A stretch of DNA of 38,717 nt, from contig JBBIKZ010000008.1 of assembly GCA_037445185.1 (NCBI GenBank), forward strand, positions 1-38,717. The letters are read 5' to 3'. Positions 27,259-38,274 of this stretch are shown piece after piece. Source of the stretch: JANWZL01 sp037445185. GTDB taxonomy: Bacteria; Pseudomonadota; Gammaproteobacteria; Burkholderiales; Thiobacillaceae. Both the position numbers and the translations under genes were made by a program. The notes beneath the pieces were generated by a model. It saw only the letters and a program-made list of their open reading frames with translations, did no database searches and was not told where the DNA came from. Numbering within the stretch: position 1 is the first letter of the stretch; each line of letters begins with the position of its first letter.

Positions 27259-29271
27259 ATGGACATGAAGACGCTCTACCTCGTCGTGCCCCTGGCGCCG
27301 CTTGCCGGGGCGGTCATCGCCGGCCTGTTCGGCAGGACGATCGGCCGGGTCGGCGCGCACACCGTCACCATCCTGGGGGTGCTCATCGCCTTCCTCGCCT
27401 CCCTCGTCATCTTCCAGGACGTGCTGGCCGGCAACACCTTCAACGGCCCGGTCTATACCTGGCTCGTCTCGGGCGACCTCAGGCTGGAGGTGGGCTTCCT
27501 CATCGACCCGCTGACCGCGCTGATGATGCTGGTGGTGACCTTCGTGTCGCTGTGCGTGCACGTCTACACCATCGGCTACATGGCCGACGACCCCGGCTAC
27601 CAGCGCTTCTTCAGCTATATCGCGCTCTTTACCTTCGCCATGCTCATGCTGGTCATGAGCAACAACTTCCTGCAACTCTTCTTCGGCTGGGAGGCGGTGG
27701 GTCTGGTGTCCTACCTGCTCATCGGCTTCTGGTACACGCGCGAGTCGGCCATCTACGCCAACCTCAAGGCCTTTTTGGTCAACCGCGTGGGTGACCTGGG
27801 CTTTCTGCTCGGCATCGGTCTCATCTGGGTCCATTTCGGCACCCTGGACTATGCCGAGGTGTTCCAGCGCGCACCCCAGCTCGCCCAGGAGACGATCACC
27901 CTGATCGATGGCCACCCCTGGGCGCTGATGTCGGTGATCTGCATCCTGCTCTTCATCGGCGCCATGGGCAAGAGCGCCCAGTTCCCGCTGCACGTGTGGC
28001 TGCCCGACTCCATGGAGGGTCCCACACCGATCTCGGCGCTCATCCATGCCGCCACCATGGTCACCGCCGGCATCTTCATGGTGGCGCGCATGAGCCCCCT
28101 GTTCGAGCTGTCAGACACGGCGCTTGCCTTCGTCATGGTCATCGGCGCCATCACCGCGCTGTTCATGGGCCTGCTCGGCATGGTGCAGAACGACATCAAG
28201 CGGGTGGTGGCCTATTCCACGCTGTCGCAGCTCGGTTACATGACCGTGGCCCTGGGCGTGTCGGCCTATTCCGTGGCCATCTTCCACCTGATGACGCACG
28301 CCTTCTTCAAGGCCCTGCTGTTCCTGGCCGCCGGCTCGGTCATCATCGGCATGCACCACGACCAGGACATCCGCAACATGGGGGGGCTGCGCAAGTACAT
28401 GCCCATCACCTGGGTGACCCTGCTCATCGGCTCGCTGGCGCTGATCGGCACGCCCGGCCTCTCTGGCTTCTTCTCCAAGGACGCCATCATCCTCGCCACC
28501 TACGCCTCCGACCTCTGGGGCGCGGGCTTCGCTGCCTTCGCCGTCACCGCCGGCGTCTTCGTCACCGCCTTCTATTCCTTCCGCATGTACTTCCTGGTCT
28601 TCCATGGTCCCGAGCGCTTCCGCACCGCCCATGCCGGCCATGACCAGGAAGGCGGCAAGGACGATGACCAGCACGGCCGCCACCACGGCGGCCACAGCAC
28701 ACCGCGTGAGTCGCCCTGGGTGGTGACGCTGCCGCTCATCCTGCTCGCCATCCCCTCGATCTATGCCGGCTGGGCCTACATCGAGCCCATGCTCTTCGGC
28801 GGCTTCTTCGGCAACGCCATCCACGTCGACCATGCCGCCCATCCGGCCATGCAACGGCTCGCCGCCGATTTCCACGGCGCCGGGGCCATGGTGTTGCACG
28901 GGCTCACGAGCCTGCCGTTCTGGCTGGCGGTGGCAGGCGTCGCCACTGCCTGGTATCTCTATCTGGTGCGCCGTGACCTGCCAGAGAAGATCCGGCGCCG
29001 AGCGGGCGTTCTCTACACCATCCTCGCGCGCAAGTACGGCTGCGACGACTTCAACGACTGGTTCTTCGCCGGCGGCGCGCGTTGGCTGGGTGGCCGGCTG
29101 TGGCGCTGGGGCGACGTCTTCGCCATCGACGGCGTGCTGGTGAACGGCTCCGCCCGCGTGGTGGCGAGGGTGGCGGCGGTGGTGCGTCACCTGCAATCCG
29201 GCTACATCTACCACTACGCCTTCGCCATGATCATCGGCGTAGCCCTGCTGGTGACCTGGTTCGTGGATTGA
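27259..29271 (+). CDS. nuoL: NADH-quinone oxidoreductase subunit L
   Basis: NuoL is the terminal antiporter-like proton pump of complex I. It has 670 residues and many transmembrane helices. Conserved motifs include FFGWEAVGLVSYLLIGFWY, LPDSMEGPTPISALIHAATM and KRVVAYSTLSQLGYM. A His-rich loop (GRHHGGHS) lies before the C-terminal lateral helix region. The ATG at 27259 has AAGGGA 8 nt upstream; an ATG at 27250 overlapping the nuoK stop would add three residues. Confidence 0.96.
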   Translation: MDMKTLYLVVPLAPLAGAVIAGLFGRTIGRVGAHTVTILGVLIAFLASLVIFQDVLAGNTFNGPVYTWLVSGDLRLEVGFLIDPLTALMMLVVTFVSLCVHVYTIGYMADDPGYQRFFSYIALFTFAMLMLVMSNNFLQLFFGWEAVGLVSYLLIGFWYTRESAIYANLKAFLVNRVGDLGFLLGIGLIWVHFGTLDYAEVFQRAPQLAQETITLIDGHPWALMSVICILLFIGAMGKSAQFPLHVWLPDSMEGPTPISALIHAATMVTAGIFMVARMSPLFELSDTALAFVMVIGAITALFMGLLGMVQNDIKRVVAYSTLSQLGYMTVALGVSAYSVAIFHLMTHAFFKALLFLAAGSVIIGMHHDQDIRNMGGLRKYMPITWVTLLIGSLALIGTPGLSGFFSKDAIILATYASDLWGAGFAAFAVTAGVFVTAFYSFRMYFLVFHGPERFRTAHAGHDQEGGKDDDQHGRHHGGHSTPRESPWVVTLPLILLAIPSIYAGWAYIEPMLFGGFFGNAIHVDHAAHPAMQRLAADFHGAGAMVLHGLTSLPFWLAVAGVATAWYLYLVRRDLPEKIRRRAGVLYTILARKYGCDDFNDWFFAGGARWLGGRLWRWGDVFAIDGVLVNGSARVVARVAAVVRHLQSGYIYHYAFAMIIGVALLVTWFVD

Positions 29272-29312
29272 GGTCGGCGACGCGATAAGAACAAACCGCT
29301 CAGGATGACTTG

Positions 29313-30806
29313 ATGCTCGAAGGAATCGGAATCTTAAGCCTCACCATCTGGGTGCCCATCGTGGCGGGCCTTGCGGTGCTCGCCCTCGGCAAGGATGACC
29401 TGCGCGCCGACGGCACGCGCACCCTGGCCCTGATCGGTGCGGTGCTGGGGTTCCTGGTGGCCGTTCCCTTGTGGACCGGTTTCGATGCCGCGAGCCACGA
29501 GATGCAGTTCGTGGAGCGGACGAGCTGGATCCCGGCCTTCAACATCCACTACCACCTCGGCGTGGACGGCATCTCCATGCCCTTCGTCCTGCTCAACAGC
29601 TTCACCACGGTGCTCGTGGTGCTGGCCGGCTGGGTGGTGATCCAGCACAAGGTGGCACAGTACATGGCCGCCTTCCTGATCCAGTCGGGACTGCTCAACG
29701 GCGTCTTCGCCGCCCTGGACGGCATCCTGTTCTACGTCTTCTTCGAGGCCATGCTGATCCCGCTCTACCTCATCATCGGCATGTGGGGCGGGCCGAATCG
29801 CGTCTATGCGGCGATCAAGTTCTTCCTCTACACCCTGCTGGGCTCCCTGCTCATGCTGGTCGCCGTGCTCTACCTCTACTTCCAGGCCGGCGGCAGCTTC
29901 GACATCCTCGGCTGGCACAAGCTGCCGCTCACCATGGCGGCCCAGCTGCTGCTCTTCGTCGCCTTCTTCTTCGCCTTCGCCGTCAAGGTGCCGATGTGGC
30001 CCGTGCACACCTGGTTGCCGGACGCCCACACCGAGGCGCCCACCGGCGGCTCGGTGGTGCTGGCGGCGATCACGCTGAAGGTCGGCGCCTACGGCTTCCT
30101 GCGCTTCGTGCTGCCCATCGTGCCGGACGCCGCGCACGAGCTCACCTGGCTCATGGTGGCGCTGTCCCTGGTGGCCATCGTCTACATCGGCTTGGTGGCC
30201 CTGGTGCAGGCGGACATGAAAAAGCTCATCGCCTACTCCTCCATCGCCCACATGGGCTTCGTCACGCTGGGCTTCTTCGTCTTCAACCCGCTCGGTATCG
30301 AGGGCGGGCTGGTGCAGATGATCTCGCACGGCTTCGTCTCGGGGGCGCTGTTCCTCTGCGTCGGGGTCATGTACGACCGCGTGCACTCGCGCCAGATCGC
30401 CGACTACGGCGGCGTGGCGAACTCCATGCCCCGCTTCGCCGCCTTCTTCATGCTCTTCGCCATGGCCAATGCGGGGCTGCCGGGCACCAGCGGCTTCGTC
30501 GGCGAGTTCATGGTCATCCTCGGCACCGTCCAGGCGAGCTTCTGGTGGGCGCTGGCTGCCGGGCTGACCCTGATCTTCGGCGCCGCCTACACCCTGTGGA
30601 TGTACAAACGGGTCATCTTCGGGCCTGTGGCCAATGCCCAGGTGGCCGCCCTCAAGGACCTCGACGGGCGCGAGTTCCTGGTGCTGGCATTGCTGGCAGT
30701 GTGTGTCCTCGCCCTAGGGCTCTATCCGCTGCCGCTCACCGAGGTGATGCACGCCTCCGTCAACCACCTGCTCGACCACGTCGCAGTGAGCAAGCTGGTC
30801 TATTAA
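29313..30806 (+). CDS. nuoM: NADH-quinone oxidoreductase subunit M
   Basis: NuoM is a second antiporter-like proton pump. It has 497 residues with the conserved FEAMLIPLYLIIGMWGG, AVKVPMWPVHTWLPDAHTEA and KKLIAYSSIAHMGFV segments, which contain the membrane Glu and Lys residues used in proton transfer. The ATG has AGGA 7 nt upstream; a TTG directly before it is not needed. Confidence 0.97.
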   Translation: MLEGIGILSLTIWVPIVAGLAVLALGKDDLRADGTRTLALIGAVLGFLVAVPLWTGFDAASHEMQFVERTSWIPAFNIHYHLGVDGISMPFVLLNSFTTVLVVLAGWVVIQHKVAQYMAAFLIQSGLLNGVFAALDGILFYVFFEAMLIPLYLIIGMWGGPNRVYAAIKFFLYTLLGSLLMLVAVLYLYFQAGGSFDILGWHKLPLTMAAQLLLFVAFFFAFAVKVPMWPVHTWLPDAHTEAPTGGSVVLAAITLKVGAYGFLRFVLPIVPDAAHELTWLMVALSLVAIVYIGLVALVQADMKKLIAYSSIAHMGFVTLGFFVFNPLGIEGGLVQMISHGFVSGALFLCVGVMYDRVHSRQIADYGGVANSMPRFAAFFMLFAMANAGLPGTSGFVGEFMVILGTVQASFWWALAAGLTLIFGAAYTLWMYKRVIFGPVANAQVAALKDLDGREFLVLALLAVCVLALGLYPLPLTEVMHASVNHLLDHVAVSKLVY

Positions 30807-30817
30807 GCCCCCGAGAC

Positions 30818-32314
30818 ATGAGTCAAGCGATGAACGTCCCCATGCCCGATCTGCTACCCGCCATCCCGGAAATCCTGGTGCTGGTGATGGCCTGCGTGGT
30901 GCTCGTGGTCGAGGCTTACGACCCGCGCGCCCGCAATCCGTCCGCGTCGGGGGAGGGCGCCGAGCCCCGTGTCGCCGGCTATGTGCTGACCCTGCTCACC
31001 CTGCTGGCGGCGGCCGGGGTGACGGCCTTCACCGGCGGCGGCGAGACCGCCTACACCTTCAGCGGCATGTTCGTCGACGACGCCATGGCCGATCTGCTCA
31101 AGCTCACGACCTACATGGCCGGCATCGCCGCCGTGATCTATTCCCGCCAGTACCTGGCCGACCGCGCGCTCATGCGCGGCGAGTATTTCGCCCTGCTGCT
31201 CTTCGCCGTGCTCGGCATGATGGTGATGATCTCCGCCAGCCACCTCCTCACCCTCTATCTGGGGCTGGAACTGCTGTCGCTCTCCCTCTATGCCATGGTG
31301 GCGCTGCAGCGCGACTCCGTCCAGGCGGTGGAGGCGGCGATGAAATACTTCGTGCTGGGCGCGCTCGCCTCGGGGCTGTTGCTCTACGGCATGGCGATGC
31401 TCTACGGGCTGACCGGCACCCTGGAGCTCGCCAGGATGGCCGAGGTGCTCTCCGGCGGCGTGGAAAACAAGGTGGTCCTCGCCTTCGGTCTCGTCTTCCT
31501 GGTGGCCGGTCTCGGCTTCAAGCTGGGCGCGGCCCCCTTCCACATGTGGGTGCCCGACATCTACCACGGCGCCCCCTCGGCGGTGACCCTGTTCATCGGT
31601 TCGGCGCCCAAGCTGGCCGCCTTCGCCTTCGTCATGCGGCTCTTGGCCGACGGCCTGCAGCCGGCCCATGGCGAATGGCAGCAGATGTTGGCGGTGATGG
31701 CGGTATTGAGCCTCGCCATCGGCAACCTGGCCGCCATCATGCAGACCAATATCAAGCGCATGCTGGCCTACTCGACCATCTCGCACATGGGCTTCCTGCT
31801 GCTGGGAGTGTTGACCGGCACATTCTCCGGCTACACCTCGGCGCTGTACTACGTCATCGCCTACGTGATCATGAGCCTGGGCGCCTTCGGCCTGGTCGTC
31901 CACCTCTCGCGTGCCGGCTTCGAGGCGGAGAGCCTGGACGACTACAAGGGCCTCAATGACCGCGCGCCCTGGCTGGCGGCGCTGATGGGCATCCTCATGC
32001 TGTCCATGGCGGGGCTGCCCCCCTTCGTCGGCTTTCACGCCAAGCTCATCGTCCTGCAGGCCCTGGTCGGGGCGGGGTGGACCTGGCTGGCCGTGCTGGC
32101 GGTGCTGTTCTCCCTCATTGGTGCCTACTACTACCTGCGCGTGGTCAAGCTGATGTATTTCGACAGCCCGCATGGTCAGGATCAGGCCGCCGCGCCGGCC
32201 GGAGATGCCCGGCTGCTGCTGTCGGTGAACGGTGTCGGGGTGCTGTTGCTGGGTATCCTGCCGCAGCCGCTCATGGCACTGTGTGTCTACACCATGCAGC
32301 AGTCTCTGCGTTAG
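30818..32314 (+). CDS. nuoN: NADH-quinone oxidoreductase subunit N
   Basis: NuoN is the third antiporter-like pump and the last nuo gene. It has 498 residues from the ATG at 30818. Conserved segments are YLGLELLSLSLYAMVALQRD, GAAPFHMWVPDIYHGAPSAV and IKRMLAYSTISHMGFLLLG. ATGs at 30830 and 30842 are possible alternatives. A UUCG-capped hairpin follows about 40 bp after the stop. Confidence 0.96.
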   Translation: MSQAMNVPMPDLLPAIPEILVLVMACVVLVVEAYDPRARNPSASGEGAEPRVAGYVLTLLTLLAAAGVTAFTGGGETAYTFSGMFVDDAMADLLKLTTYMAGIAAVIYSRQYLADRALMRGEYFALLLFAVLGMMVMISASHLLTLYLGLELLSLSLYAMVALQRDSVQAVEAAMKYFVLGALASGLLLYGMAMLYGLTGTLELARMAEVLSGGVENKVVLAFGLVFLVAGLGFKLGAAPFHMWVPDIYHGAPSAVTLFIGSAPKLAAFAFVMRLLADGLQPAHGEWQQMLAVMAVLSLAIGNLAAIMQTNIKRMLAYSTISHMGFLLLGVLTGTFSGYTSALYYVIAYVIMSLGAFGLVVHLSRAGFEAESLDDYKGLNDRAPWLAALMGILMLSMAGLPPFVGFHAKLIVLQALVGAGWTWLAVLAVLFSLIGAYYYLRVVKLMYFDSPHGQDQAAAPAGDARLLLSVNGVGVLLLGILPQPLMALCVYTMQQSLR

Positions 32315-32353
32315 CTGACGAGCGCAGGGCGCAGACACCCATCGCCTCTGGGG

Positions 32354-32381
32354 CGGCCTTCGGGCCGAGGGGGTTGTTGTT
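32354..32381 (+). terminator. Likely terminator of the nuo operon
   Basis: CGGCC-TTCG-GGCCG (32354-32367) is a stable tetraloop hairpin after nuoN, followed by GTTGTTGTTG rather than a pure T-run. It lies between the convergent nuo operon and mlaF and is the best candidate terminator for nuo. Confidence 0.5.
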
Positions 32382-32394
32382 GCGAATTACGGTT

Positions 32395-32444
32395 GTCGGC
32401 CTGAAGGTCGACCTACGCCCGGCCTACGGTCCGGTCTACAGGCC
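32395..32444. repeat. Palindromic interspersed-repeat-like unit
   Basis: GTCGGCCTGAAGGTCGAC (32395-32412) is a near-perfect palindrome with a GA loop. It is followed by ACGCCC and a second GGCCT/AGGCC inverted repeat (32421-32425 with 32440-32444) that reaches the mlaF stop. It resembles the REP-type palindromes often scattered between genes in GC-rich Proteobacteria. Only one copy is present in the window. Confidence 0.4.
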
Positions 32445-33233
32445 CAGGTCCTGCGCCAGCGACGGCGCCGGGTAGTGGAAGCGCACCGGTCCGTTTGGTT
32501 CCCCGTTGACGAACTGGTGCACGAAGGGATGGTCCGAATGCCGCATCTGCGCAACCGGGCCGTGTGCGACGACGACGCCGTCGTTGAGGAAATAGGCGTA
32601 ATCCGCCACCTTGAGGGATTCGGCCACGTCATAGGTCACCACGATGCTGGTGACCCCCAGGGCGTCGTTCAAGCGCCGGATGATGTTGGCGATGACGTCG
32701 AGCGAGATCGGGTCCAGGCCGGCGAAGGGCTCGTCGTACATGATCAGCATGGGATCCAGGGCGATCGCACGCGCCAGCGCCACCCGGCGCGACATGCCGC
32801 CGGAGAGCTCGCCGGTGTTCATGCCGTGCGTGCCGCGCAGCCCCACCGCGTGTAGCTTCATCAACACCAGGTCGCGGATCATCTCCTCCGGCAGGTCGGT
32901 GTGCTCACGCATAGGGAAGGCGATGTTCTCGAACACGGTGAGGTCGCTGAACAGGCCGCTTTCCTGGAACATCCGGCCCATCTTGCGCCGCAGCCTGTAT
33001 AGCCCGTCGTTGTCGAGTTCGTGCACGATCTGACCATCCACGACGACCGCGCCGCTGTCGGGCCTCTCCTCGCCGCCGATGAGCTTGAGCAGGGTGGACT
33101 TGCCGCAGCCGCTCGCGCCCAGCACGGCCACCACGCGGCCGCGCGGGATGGCCATGTTGACGTCTTTGAGGATTAAACGCTCGCCGTAGGCGAAGCGCAG
33201 CCCCTTGATCTCGACCAGGCTGTCTGTGTGCAA
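32436..33233 (-). CDS. mlaF: MlaF-type ABC transporter ATP-binding protein
   Basis: MlaF-type ATPases energise retrograde phospholipid transport with MlaE and MlaD to keep outer-membrane asymmetry. The 265-residue protein has Walker A GASGCGKST (39-47), signature LSGGMSRR (143-150), Walker B LIMYDEPFAGLDPI (163-176) and the MlaF-type C-terminus FVHQFVNGEPNGPVRFHYP. At the H-loop the usual His is Tyr201 (VVTYDVAES). The start is a TTG at 33233 with GGGGAG 8 nt upstream; the open frame continues into the tRNA gene, so longer starts are rejected. No mlaE, mlaD or mlaC is adjacent, so it stands alone between nuoN (convergent) and tRNA-Ile. Confidence 0.8.
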   Translation of the reverse strand: MHTDSLVEIKGLRFAYGERLILKDVNMAIPRGRVVAVLGASGCGKSTLLKLIGGEERPDSGAVVVDGQIVHELDNDGLYRLRRKMGRMFQESGLFSDLTVFENIAFPMREHTDLPEEMIRDLVLMKLHAVGLRGTHGMNTGELSGGMSRRVALARAIALDPMLIMYDEPFAGLDPISLDVIANIIRRLNDALGVTSIVVTYDVAESLKVADYAYFLNDGVVVAHGPVAQMRHSDHPFVHQFVNGEPNGPVRFHYPAPSLAQDLGL

Positions 33234-33295
33234 GATGGACGCTCCCCGAGCTTTGCGGTCGATCCGGCCTGACGGCCTCTCTTTGCAGGCAAATC

Positions 33296-33374
<79 letters not shown>

Positions 33375-33400
33375 GCTGGGGCGGGGGTGCCCGCCCCGGC
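33375..33400 (-). other. GC-rich hairpin between rpoD and tRNA-Ile2
   Basis: GCTGGGGCGGG (33375-33385) pairs with CCCGCCCCGGC (33390-33400) over 11 bp with one G-U pair and a 4-nt loop. On the minus strand it lies between the rpoD stop and the first base of the tRNA with no T-tract. It is more likely an mRNA 3'-end stabiliser left by tRNA processing than an intrinsic terminator. Confidence 0.6.
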
Positions 33401-33406
33401 AATGGA

Positions 33407-35659
<2,253 letters not shown>

Positions 35660-35724
35660 CGCTCAAATGACTCGCAAGAGAGGTTCGAGAAAATATTCGA
35701 TCATACATGAAAACGGCTGCCGAT

Positions 35725-37470
35725 TTAATCATCAGGATTATTGACATCCGTGCCAGACAGCAGTTTCCCGTCTTGCGCGGCGGCGCGCAGCCGACGCTGC
35801 TCCTCGATGGTGAGTTCGGCGAGGGGTTTGCGGCTCAGGCGCTGCAATTCCCTGCGCCGCTGCTGTTGTTCGATCTTGCGCAGGGCCCAGTGCAGATCGG
35901 CCTCGGCGTCGTAGTCCGCCCCGCGGGCGATCAGGTGGGCACCGTATTGCTCCAGGGCGGCCTGTTGCGGTCGGCCGCGGAAGTGCTCGATCACGTCACG
36001 GGTGCGGTTCATATGCGGCGCGCGATGCAGGGCGTCGAGCACCTCGCGCAGCAACTGCGCCTCGGGTGCCGGATCGTCGTGCAGGCTGCCGAGCTGGCGC
36101 GCCAGGCCGGGGTCCTGAAGCACGGCCAACAGGGCCGTGCGCCAGGGTGAGGGGCGCACCTGCGGGACCCGCGCCGGGCGTGGCCGCGGACCGCGATTGT
36201 CCGGAAAGGCGCGGCGCTCGGGCGGCAGTCCGGTGAGTTCGGCCAGCCGCTGTCGCAGGGCGCCAGCGAGCAGAGGGGCCTGGCCGAGCTGGCGCAGATA
36301 GGGCTCCGCCAGCTTGACGAGCTTGACCCGGCCCTCCTGGGAAGCGAGTTCGGACCTCTGGGTCAGGCTGCCGATCAGGAAATCCGACAGGGGAATGGCC
36401 CGGGCGACGAGCTGGCGGAAGGCCGCCTCGCCCTGGCTGCGGATGTAGCTATCCGGGTCCTCGCCTTCGGGCAGGAAGAGAAATCCGGCCCGCTTGCCGT
36501 CCGGCAACTGGGGCAGGGCATTCTCGAGCGCACGCCAGGCCGCCTTGCGCCCGGCGGCATCGCCATCGAAGGCGAACACGACGCTGTCGGCGAGGCGAAA
36601 AAGCCGCCGCACCTGTTCCGTCGTGACGGCGGTGCCAAGGGTGGCGACGGCGTTGTCCACGCCGTGCTGGGACAGCATGACCACATCCATGTAGCCTTCC
36701 ACCACCAGCACCTCGCCCGCCTGCTGGATGGCGCGTCGATGCTCGAACAGGCCGTAGAGCTCGCGGCCCTTGGAGAACAGGGGCGTCTGCGGCGAGTTCA
36801 AGTATTTGGGCTCGCCGCTGCCGATCACCCGGCCGCCGAAGGCGATCACCCGGCCCCGCTCGTTGCGGATCGGGAACATCACCCGCCCGCGGAAGCGGTC
36901 ATAACGCCTGCCGCCCTCGCCACGGATGACCAGGCCGGCCTCCTCCAACAGCGCGTCGCCGTAGTCGGCGTATGCGTGCGCGAGCGGCTGCCAGTCGTCC
37001 GGCGCGTATCCGAGCCCGAAGCGCACCGCCGTCTGCCCCGTGAGGCCGCGTCCCTTGAGATAGTCGACGGCCCGTGGGCTGGTCTTCAGCGCCTCACGGT
37101 AATACTGCTCGGCCCGCGCCATGACCTCGTACAGGCGCTCGCGGTGATGTTCCGCCTCGACGTCGGCATCCGACGCGTCCGGCACCTGCATCCCGACCCG
37201 CGCGGCCAGTTCCTTCACCGCGTCGACGAAGCCCATGCCGGCGTGCTCCATGAGGAAGGTGATGGCCGTGCCGTGGGCGCCGCAGCCGAAGCAGTGGTAG
37301 AACTGCTTGGTCGGGCTCACCGTGAAGGAGGGGGTCTTCTCGCTGTGGAAAGGGCAACGCGCCTGGTAGTTGGCGCCGGCCTTCCTGAGGGGGACGTGGC
37401 GCTCGATCACATCGACGATGTCGGTGCGGTCGAGCAGTTGCTGGATGAAGTCTTCAGGAATCCTGGCCAT
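35725..37470 (-). CDS. dnaG: DNA primase
   Basis: DnaG makes the RNA primers for DNA replication. It has 581 residues. The N-terminal CHC2 zinc site is Cys39, His42, Cys60 and Cys63 (CPFHSEKTPSF and CFGCGAHG). The TOPRIM core has VVEGYMDVVML and FAFDGDAAGRKAA. The C-terminal DnaB-binding region is Gln/Arg-rich and divergent, as usual. It sits between yqeY and rpoD. Confidence 0.97.
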   Translation of the reverse strand: MARIPEDFIQQLLDRTDIVDVIERHVPLRKAGANYQARCPFHSEKTPSFTVSPTKQFYHCFGCGAHGTAITFLMEHAGMGFVDAVKELAARVGMQVPDASDADVEAEHHRERLYEVMARAEQYYREALKTSPRAVDYLKGRGLTGQTAVRFGLGYAPDDWQPLAHAYADYGDALLEEAGLVIRGEGGRRYDRFRGRVMFPIRNERGRVIAFGGRVIGSGEPKYLNSPQTPLFSKGRELYGLFEHRRAIQQAGEVLVVEGYMDVVMLSQHGVDNAVATLGTAVTTEQVRRLFRLADSVVFAFDGDAAGRKAAWRALENALPQLPDGKRAGFLFLPEGEDPDSYIRSQGEAAFRQLVARAIPLSDFLIGSLTQRSELASQEGRVKLVKLAEPYLRQLGQAPLLAGALRQRLAELTGLPPERRAFPDNRGPRPRPARVPQVRPSPWRTALLAVLQDPGLARQLGSLHDDPAPEAQLLREVLDALHRAPHMNRTRDVIEHFRGRPQQAALEQYGAHLIARGADYDAEADLHWALRKIEQQQRRRELQRLSRKPLAELTIEEQRRLRAAAQDGKLLSGTDVNNPDD

Positions 37471-37491
37471 ATCCAGGATTCTAGTCCACGG

Positions 37492-37935
37492 TCAGGACAG
37501 TGCCGCCTTGACCTGGGCCGAGACGGCGGTCATGTCGGCCCGACCGGCGAGCCTGGGTTTGAGCCAGCTCATGACCTTGCCCATGTCGCGGGCGGAGACC
37601 GCACCGGTCTCGGTGACCGCCTGCGCCACCAGGGCGGCGATCTCCTCCGCGTTCAGGGGCTGGGGCAGATAGGCCGAGAGCACCTCGACCTCGAACCGTT
37701 CCCGTTCCGCCAGGTCCTGGCGGCCGGCGGCGGTATATTGGCTGATGGCGTCGCGGCGCTGTTTGATCAGCTTGTCGACCACGGCGATCACGCCGCCGTC
37801 GTCGAGCTCCGCCCGCTCATCGATCTCGCGCTGCCTGATCGCGGCGAGCAGCAACCGGATGGCGGACAGACGCTCGCTCTCGCGGCCGCGCAGCGCAGCC
37901 TTCATGTCCTCGCCGATGCGGGTCTTGAGCGACAT
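37492..37935 (-). CDS. yqeY: GatB/YqeY domain protein
   Basis: The 147-residue protein starts MSLKTRIGEDMKAALRGRES and contains LSAIRLLLAAIRQREIDER, LIKQRRDAI and LSAYLPQPLNAEEI, characteristic of the YqeY family, which is related to the tail domain of GatB and suspected to bind tRNA. The precise role is not established. It lies between rpsU and dnaG, a frequent arrangement in Proteobacteria. Confidence 0.93.
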   Translation of the reverse strand: MSLKTRIGEDMKAALRGRESERLSAIRLLLAAIRQREIDERAELDDGGVIAVVDKLIKQRRDAISQYTAAGRQDLAERERFEVEVLSAYLPQPLNAEEIAALVAQAVTETGAVSARDMGKVMSWLKPRLAGRADMTAVSAQVKAALS

Positions 37936-37960
37936 GCGGCGGGAGCCGGCGTTGCGGCGA

Positions 37961-38173
37961 TCAGTACAGCTTGGGCGGGAGTTGCTGGCTGCGCAGACGC
38001 TTGTGCTGACGCTTGACGGCGGCGGCGAGCTTGCGCTTGCGCGCCTGCGTGGGCTTTTCGTAGTACTCGCGGGCGCGCAGCTCGGTGAGCAGCCCCGTCT
38101 TCTCGATGGTGCGCTTGAAGCGGCGCAGGGCGACTTCGAAAGGCTCGTTTTCCTTGACGCGTACGCTGGGCAT
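37961..38173 (-). CDS. rpsU: 30S ribosomal protein S21
   Basis: S21 helps the 30S subunit select mRNAs. The 70-residue, strongly basic protein starts MPSVRVKENEPFEVALRRFK and has the family motif EKTGLLTELRAREYYEKPT followed by a Lys/Arg-rich tail. GAAGGA lies 6 nt before the ATG. It is the first gene of the macromolecular-synthesis operon. Confidence 0.97.
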   Translation of the reverse strand: MPSVRVKENEPFEVALRRFKRTIEKTGLLTELRAREYYEKPTQARKRKLAAAVKRQHKRLRSQQLPPKLY

Positions 38174-38209
38174 GCAAATCCTTCTACATGGATTGGATCG
38201 AATCTCCTG

Positions 38210-38239
38210 AGTTTATCTCAGTCCGTGGCTGTGTTTCAA
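38210..38239 (-). promoter_or_regulatory. Sigma-70 promoter of rpsU-yqeY-dnaG-rpoD
   Basis: On the minus strand TTGAAA (38239-38234) and TAAACT (38215-38210) are separated by 18 bp, with transcription expected to start about 30 bases before the rpsU ATG. The -35 element is 36 bp from the end of the insertion sequence at 38275. Confidence 0.6.
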
Positions 38240-38274
38240 TATGCATTCGCCCTCCCTGTAGAGAGCAAATAATC

